A stretch of 64,000 nt of DNA, from the NCBI GenBank assembly GCA_030583905.1, contig CP129481.1:372001-436000 (forward strand). Direction: 5' to 3'. Position numbers and translations under genes: made by a program. How positions within the stretch are numbered: position 1 is the first letter of the stretch; the number at the start of each line of letters is the position of its first letter. Shown here piece after piece: positions 59,164 through 64,000 of this stretch. The notes below the pieces were generated by a model. It had not been told where the DNA came from and ran no database searches. It saw only the letters and a program-made list of their open reading frames with translations. This DNA comes from Anaerolineales bacterium. Its GTDB lineage: Bacteria > Chloroflexota > Anaerolineae > Anaerolineales > Villigracilaceae.

Positions 59164-60663
59164 ATGCGATACAAACCAGCCAGACAAATCCTTCTTTCGA
59201 TCTTTCTTCTTTCTTTCTTATCCTCCTGCGCCCCGGCGGTGACATTGCCCCCGCCCCAGCCAGCGACAGAGACGCCTCCGCCTCCCGCTCCGACGGAAGC
59301 GGTTTCGCCTCTCGAACCGATCCCCACGCTGGAACTGGCGACTCCCACCCCGCCGCCCATGCGGACAAAATACATCATCGATGCGCTTATCAACTACGAT
59401 GCGCACACCGTCAGCGCGGAACAGGTCATCCAGTACCAGAACCTGACCGGGGGTCCGCTCGAGGCGCTGGTCATTGCTGTTGTCCCCAACCTGTGGACAG
59501 GCAGTTTTAAACTGGACGGCGTTTCCATCAGCGGAGAAACGATCAACACGTATTCGCTCAATGGTCAGAGGATGGATATCTCCCTGCCGTCCTCCGTCCC
59601 TGCAGGGGAAGTGGTCGAGGTTGGCATTCGCTACTCGCTTTCGCTTCCCTTTGCCGAACAGGAAGATCCATCCATTTCGCGTCCGCGCATTTACGGCTAT
59701 ACCAGCAGACAGATCAATCTCGTCAACTGGTATCCTTTTGTCGTGCCGTTCATCAACGGTGAATGGACACTGCATGACCCGTGGTTTTACGGCGAACACC
59801 TCGTCTACGATGCCGCGGATTACGAAGTGACCGTCCGCTTTGCCGACCCAGCCAACGCCCCCATCGTCGCGGCGAGCGGCGCGCCGGAGCCGGTTGGCGA
59901 TGCCACCCGCTACACCATCACCGCCGCGCGGACCTTCGCTCTCGCCGCCAGCCGCGAGTTCCAGGTTGCCAGCTTGCAGGTCGGGGATGTGGCGCTCTCC
60001 AGTTATTACTTCCCGCTCAACGAGCGCGGTGGACAAGGCGCTTTACAGGCATCCGCGGAAGCTGTGCAGGTGTTCAGTCAACGGTTTGGACCGTATCCAC
60101 ACAAAAGCCTTGCCATCGTCATGGGCGACTTCAACGACGGCATGGAATACTCCGCATTCTTCTATCTCAGCAAGGATTTTTACAATCTCTATGATGGCAC
60201 GCCCGCCAACTATCTGACCTTTGTTGCAGTGCATGAGACTGCGCATCAATGGTGGTTCGAGCAGGTCGCCAGCGATCAGGCAACACAGCCCTGGGTGGAC
60301 GAGTCGCTTTCCACCTATTCAGAGCGCATCTACTACGAAAGCATGTATCCCGACCTCGTCAGTTGGTGGTGGACGTATCGCATCGACTTCTATCAACCGC
60401 AAGGCTTCGTAGATATTCCCATCTACGAAGGGCAGGGCTTCCGTCCCTACACAAACGCTACATATTTCCAAGGCGCACTCTTCCTCGAAAAACTTCGCGT
60501 CCGCATTGGTGACGAAGCCTTCTTCACCTTCCTGCAAAACTATCTCGATCAAGGGCGCGGCAAGATCGTCACTGCCAACGATTTCTTCCGCATCCTGCGC
60601 CTGCATACCAACGCCGACATCTCCGACCTCATCAGCCAATACTTCCGCGGCGTTTATCCATGA
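59164..60663 (+). CDS. M1-family metallopeptidase lipoprotein, copy 1
   Basis: A 499-residue exported protein. Signal peptide with lipobox LSSC, a Pro-rich linker (about 25-65), a beta-rich N-domain and an M1 catalytic domain: VHETAHQWWFEQVASDQATQ followed by PWVDESLSTYSE, which gives the HExxH-x18-E zinc site. It should cleave peptides outside the membrane. It lacks the long C-terminal domain of full aminopeptidases N. Its stop overlaps the start of a paralogue. Confidence 0.9.
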   Translation: MRYKPARQILLSIFLLSFLSSCAPAVTLPPPQPATETPPPPAPTEAVSPLEPIPTLELATPTPPPMRTKYIIDALINYDAHTVSAEQVIQYQNLTGGPLEALVIAVVPNLWTGSFKLDGVSISGETINTYSLNGQRMDISLPSSVPAGEVVEVGIRYSLSLPFAEQEDPSISRPRIYGYTSRQINLVNWYPFVVPFINGEWTLHDPWFYGEHLVYDAADYEVTVRFADPANAPIVAASGAPEPVGDATRYTITAARTFALAASREFQVASLQVGDVALSSYYFPLNERGGQGALQASAEAVQVFSQRFGPYPHKSLAIVMGDFNDGMEYSAFFYLSKDFYNLYDGTPANYLTFVAVHETAHQWWFEQVASDQATQPWVDESLSTYSERIYYESMYPDLVSWWWTYRIDFYQPQGFVDIPIYEGQGFRPYTNATYFQGALFLEKLRVRIGDEAFFTFLQNYLDQGRGKIVTANDFFRILRLHTNADISDLISQYFRGVYP

Positions 60664-62237
60664 AACGCACTCCCTATATTTTTCTGTTAGCGATCCTGAT
60701 CGCATCCTGCGCATCCCCAACTCCCGCCCCCACGCCGCAGCACTTCGCGCCCTTCATCCTCATCACGCAGGACCCAAACGCCTCGCCAACACCCACTCCC
60801 TTTCAACCGTCCGGGGAAGTGAACACCCCGCTGCCGACGTTCACCGAAGCGCCGCCTCCTACTGCGACCTTTACCAACACACCGCCGCCCACCCTGACGT
60901 TCACTCCGCCTCCCGCCTCGCCGACATCTGACTCTGTCCCCCCAACCTCCCCCCCGCCGGGGAATTCCTCGCGCCCGAATTACATCATCCACGCCACGTT
61001 GGATTTCGCGAACAAGACCATCACTGCCGAGCAGACCATCCGCTACTATAACAACACAGGCGTGGCCCTGTCCGACCTTGTTCTATCCGTCCAGCCGAAC
61101 ATTTACACCAATGCTTTTCTATTGAACTCGATCTCGCAGGATGGCACACCGCTGACATCCTACACGCTCAGCGGTCAACGCCTGACGGTGAACCTGCCCC
61201 AGCCGCTTGACACAGGCTCCGCCACCACGCTGACATTGAATTTCAATCTTAATATCCCAGCCAAATCTTCCAGCAACGTTTTCGGCTACGACTTCAACCA
61301 GATCAACCTCGTGGACTGGTATCCCTTCATCGTTCCATATCGCGGCGGATGGATACTGCATGAGCCGATGCCCTGGGGCGAGCATCTCGTCTATGATTCG
61401 GCGGATATCGAGTTGAACATCAAAACGGATTCGGGGGTGACTCTGGCTGTGGGAGCCTCACCAGACAAAAACGGCGAATGGACGCGTTACCGCATGTATG
61501 GCGCGCGTACGCTGGCGCTGTCCGCCAGCACTGAATTCCTTGTCTCTGAAACCACGGCGGGGAATGTTTCCATCCGTTCGTATTATTTCAGCGGCTTCCA
61601 GACTGCCGGCAACGATATGCTGACATATTCCACGCAGGCGGTCAATACGTTTACGGAACAGTTTGCGCCTTATCCGCATCAAACCCTTGCTGTTGTGCAA
61701 ACCGATATGAATGACGGCATGGAGTACGACGGTTTGATCTTCCTTTCGACTGATTTTTACCGGCAGTACAACGGCACGTCGCGCAGCAACCTGGTCACAA
61801 TCGGCGTGCATGAGATCGCGCACCAGTGGTGGTACAGCCTCGTCGGTAATGACCACGCCCTCGAACCCTGGCTGGACGAAGCGCTCTCCACCTACAGCGA
61901 ACGGCTTTTTTACGAAAACAATTATCCCGCCAATATCAGCTGGTGGTGGCAGTTCCGCGTGGATTATTTCAAGCCCACAGGTTATGTGGATACGAACATT
62001 TACAACGGCGGGTCGTTCCGCGCTTATACCAATGCTGTGTACTTCCGCGGGGCGCGCTTCCTTGATGAGATGCGCGTTCTCATGGGACATGGCAATTTCT
62101 CGAAATTCTTAAAGGAATATATCACCCGCTATGCGTACGGTCATGCCACATCCGCCGATTTCTTCGCCCTGGCGCGGGAGATCGTCAACGTGAATTACAA
62201 CAACTTGTTGGGCAAGTATTTTTTCGGTTCGTATTAA
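60660..62237 (+). CDS. M1-family metallopeptidase lipoprotein, copy 2
   Basis: A 525-residue paralogue of the protein before it, with the same design: lipobox IASC, a longer Thr/Pro linker (about 20-105), a beta-domain and the zinc site VHEIAHQWWYSLVGNDHALE then PWLDEALSTYSE. Both end soon after the thermolysin-like part. It overlaps the first gene by ATGA, so it is translated with it. The copies differ enough to suggest an old duplication. Confidence 0.9.
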   Translation: MKRTPYIFLLAILIASCASPTPAPTPQHFAPFILITQDPNASPTPTPFQPSGEVNTPLPTFTEAPPPTATFTNTPPPTLTFTPPPASPTSDSVPPTSPPPGNSSRPNYIIHATLDFANKTITAEQTIRYYNNTGVALSDLVLSVQPNIYTNAFLLNSISQDGTPLTSYTLSGQRLTVNLPQPLDTGSATTLTLNFNLNIPAKSSSNVFGYDFNQINLVDWYPFIVPYRGGWILHEPMPWGEHLVYDSADIELNIKTDSGVTLAVGASPDKNGEWTRYRMYGARTLALSASTEFLVSETTAGNVSIRSYYFSGFQTAGNDMLTYSTQAVNTFTEQFAPYPHQTLAVVQTDMNDGMEYDGLIFLSTDFYRQYNGTSRSNLVTIGVHEIAHQWWYSLVGNDHALEPWLDEALSTYSERLFYENNYPANISWWWQFRVDYFKPTGYVDTNIYNGGSFRAYTNAVYFRGARFLDEMRVLMGHGNFSKFLKEYITRYAYGHATSADFFALAREIVNVNYNNLLGKYFFGSY

Positions 62238-64000
62238 TCCGTCTGTTCCCGCAATCTGCGTAACAACCGCATCCCGCTGAAGATGATCACAAGCAGGATC
62301 GCTAATATCGTTAATATGACCGCGATCACTGCAAGCAAATTGAAGGTCACAAAAAAGTTACCCGGATTGGGCTGAACTTCAATAGCGATGAAATCGGTAC
62401 GTTCAATGACAGACCCATCGGGGGCAATACCAGTGACGATCACATCCACAGCATACACACCTGCTTCGCGCGGCGTCCATGACGCTGATACCTGCCTGCC
62501 GGATGAAAGATTCAGCGTTTCAGTGTTTCCATCCTGATCCTGGATCGATACCCGCGCTTCCTGTATCGCGAGAAGCTGGTTCCCCAATGACAGGCTTGCA
62601 TTGAATTCGACCGTCTCGTTGATCTTGGGGATCAGGCTGCTGGAACTCACATCCAGCATAGCGCCGCCTATGAAATAAACGGAGACGGCAAAGTCTGTGC
62701 CATCTGGAGGCGTGGATTCGGTTGCATCCACCGTAATGTTCCAGGGACCGGGGCGCGGGTTTGCAAATCCATATCCCAGATAAAATAGGGCTGCCGGATC
62801 GGTCACTCGAATGAAGCCATTTGTCTGCGGATCCAGTTCGATGATATTACCGCTTGCACCCCGGACAACCGTGCTGACAGAACGTGACGGGTCGTAGAGC
62901 GCAAACCCGGCGACGCTTACATCCGCGTCTATGTTGATGGTCAGGGAGGTCGATCCGCCTGCATCCACATGACCGGTGTAGAGACGCGTAAATTGCAGCG
63001 GAGATTCATTCCGGGATGGCGGGGCAGGATCCGGCGCGGAATGAAACGTCCCTGCCGGTCTTTGGAGAAGCGGCTTTACGAATTCATCAAAGACCTGTGT
63101 GGAGAAGGTCAGATCGCTGTGGATGACTTCCAATTGGGATGATTGCAGGATGATGGCATTGATGCTTGAAAAGGAAACAACCGTGTCATTGGGCACATCG
63201 GTGCAGGGGGATTTGAAGGCTTCGTTGATGGCAGTGCCGCCGAGGTCGAAAAATTCGATGCCGTGACGTTTGGTGACCTGTTGATTGAACACGCCGGACA
63301 TATAGCTTTCACGGATCTCGATGGAGGCGGGCAGATAGAAGCCAAGCGCGGCGGGGAGCACGGAACAATCCGATCCGCCCATCGGGGAGCCGAGCATGAC
63401 AAGTTGTGCCACGTCGCGCTCCTGCATGACGCGGTCGATGTAATAACGTGAGATCATGCCGCCCATGCTGTGCACGACGAGATCCACCATCTCCGCGCCG
63501 GTCTCCCGTTTTACGCCATTGATGTACTCGCCCAGAATTTCCGCGTTCTCTTTTATCGTATTTGTGCGACCAGGGGGATTTAAGAGATTGCCCGTGTTCA
63601 TCGCGCCGGGGACCTGCCCATCGCCAACAGCGAACCCCGCCAGTTCCAGGGATGCAAGAAAGCCGTCCGTGCCAAGATAGGACTTCCATGTCGTCCAATC
63701 GGAGATGAATCCGTGCACCATGACAACCGGGCGGGGGGCAATGTGTATGGGAGCAGATTGACCGATCACATTGCCGTTTTCAACTTCTGCGCGGATCGTG
63801 CGGGATGACTTCGGATTTCCGTCCGTGCCCCAGTACCAGCCCAAGGAGAGGACTGCTTCAGTGGAACAATCCGTATCGCCTCTTGCAAGGGTACACGAGC
63901 CGATGGATGGTGATGTGTCGCCGAAATAAAAAGTGATTGTCGAGGTTTGCTCGGCAGGTTGGGACAGTGTTCCCTGAATGCGGATCATGTCGCCATCTGT
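62234..64000 (-). CDS. Exported lipase-like alpha/beta hydrolase with C-terminal membrane anchor (N-terminus cut)
   Basis: The frame is open to the window end, and Met 63988 lies in mid-domain, so the protein is probably longer. After a beta-rich part comes an alpha/beta hydrolase: VVMVHGFISDWTTW (oxyanion region), then LVVHSMGGMISRYY with the nucleophile Ser (GxSxG-type, HSMGG). Later come Ig-like beta-sandwiches (SVYFIGGAMLDVSS, ASWTPREAGVYAVDV) and a C-terminal span (FNLLAVIAVILTILAIL) with a basic tail RLLRRLREQTD. It resembles PGAP1/lipase-like secreted esterases anchored at the outer side. Its stop overlaps the M1 gene stop (convergent). Confidence 0.85.
   Translation of the reverse strand, partial: TDGDMIRIQGTLSQPAEQTSTITFYFGDTSPSIGSCTLARGDTDCSTEAVLSLGWYWGTDGNPKSSRTIRAEVENGNVIGQSAPIHIAPRPVVMVHGFISDWTTWKSYLGTDGFLASLELAGFAVGDGQVPGAMNTGNLLNPPGRTNTIKENAEILGEYINGVKRETGAEMVDLVVHSMGGMISRYYIDRVMQERDVAQLVMLGSPMGGSDCSVLPAALGFYLPASIEIRESYMSGVFNQQVTKRHGIEFFDLGGTAINEAFKSPCTDVPNDTVVSFSSINAIILQSSQLEVIHSDLTFSTQVFDEFVKPLLQRPAGTFHSAPDPAPPSRNESPLQFTRLYTGHVDAGGSTSLTINIDADVSVAGFALYDPSRSVSTVVRGASGNIIELDPQTNGFIRVTDPAALFYLGYGFANPRPGPWNITVDATESTPPDGTDFAVSVYFIGGAMLDVSSSSLIPKINETVEFNASLSLGNQLLAIQEARVSIQDQDGNTETLNLSSGRQVSASWTPREAGVYAVDVIVTGIAPDGSVIERTDFIAIEVQPNPGNFFVTFNLLAVIAVILTILAILLVIIFSGMRLLRRLREQTD

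Noticed and set aside
1-64000. rRNA, tRNA, integrase, insertion sequence or prophage genes
   Set aside because: Looked for by eye on both strands. No CCA-ended clover-leaf, transposase motif or integrase motif was seen, but a tRNA could be missed without a search program.

Overview
The window looks like a chromosomal segment of an uncultured or little-studied member of the Chloroflexota, class Anaerolineae. The basis is gene content and style: exported proteins with long Thr/Pro-rich linkers behind a lipobox, WD40/STAND receptors, paired DUF3090 and SCO1664-type genes, a split acyl-CoA mutase, and many short hairpin repeats between genes. This is inference from family knowledge, not from a database search. 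Coding density is high, and no gap without a gene exceeds about 300 bases. I found no rRNA, tRNA, CRISPR array or transposase gene.

Layout. 1-1.85 kb: an AT-rich pair on the minus strand, an unknown protein overlapping an adenine-N6 DNA methylase cut by the window edge (restriction-modification candidate). 1.9-6.4 kb: a TauE-type exporter, then a cobalamin uptake operon (btuF-btuC-btuD) behind a probable cobalamin riboswitch, with a streptothricin-acetyltransferase-like gene between btuC and btuD. 6.4-20 kb: mostly minus-strand metabolic and housekeeping genes, including a trimethylamine-dehydrogenase-like flavoprotein, a methyltransferase, YwbE, an HU-like protein behind phased repeats, a class III cyclase, a MoCo-sulfurase-like enzyme, FolK, and the MBL-asparaginase-nth-ybaK operon. 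20-28.2 kb: a soluble GAF/PAS histidine kinase, HAD and Nudix hydrolases, and a MarR-controlled heterodimeric ABC exporter.

28.3-35.2 kb is the most unusual stretch: a membrane-tethered TIR protein with an outer SH3b domain, an AT-rich PD-(D/E)XK nuclease-like protein, and a 1578-residue receptor. In one chain the receptor joins an XRE helix-turn-helix, a STAND NTPase, a membrane span, fourteen WD40 repeats and a BMP-type ligand-binding domain. It may read an outside small molecule and act on DNA inside.

35-47.8 kb holds lipoproteins, urocanate hydratase, an Rrf2 regulator, RadA, an AT-rich WD40 lipoprotein, homoserine dehydrogenase, and the SCO1664/DUF3090 pair. 47.9-55.4 kb holds an acyl-CoA mutase large subunit with isobutyryl-CoA-mutase active-site residues, a GPH-type symporter, a YprB-type exonuclease, a STAS / ferric-reductase / STAS cluster, and a rhodanese. 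55.4-58.6 kb is a Fur-family regulator with a consensus promoter overlapped by a perfect Fur-type box, followed by a zinc/manganese ABC transporter. 58.6-64 kb holds an SRPBCC protein, two tandem M1-type peptidase lipoproteins and a large exported lipase-like protein cut by the right edge.

Many intergenic spaces carry short inverted repeats of several families. Two loci have the facing-pair structure of REPINs. Other elements supply a start codon, overlap a stop codon, or lie in frame inside a gene.
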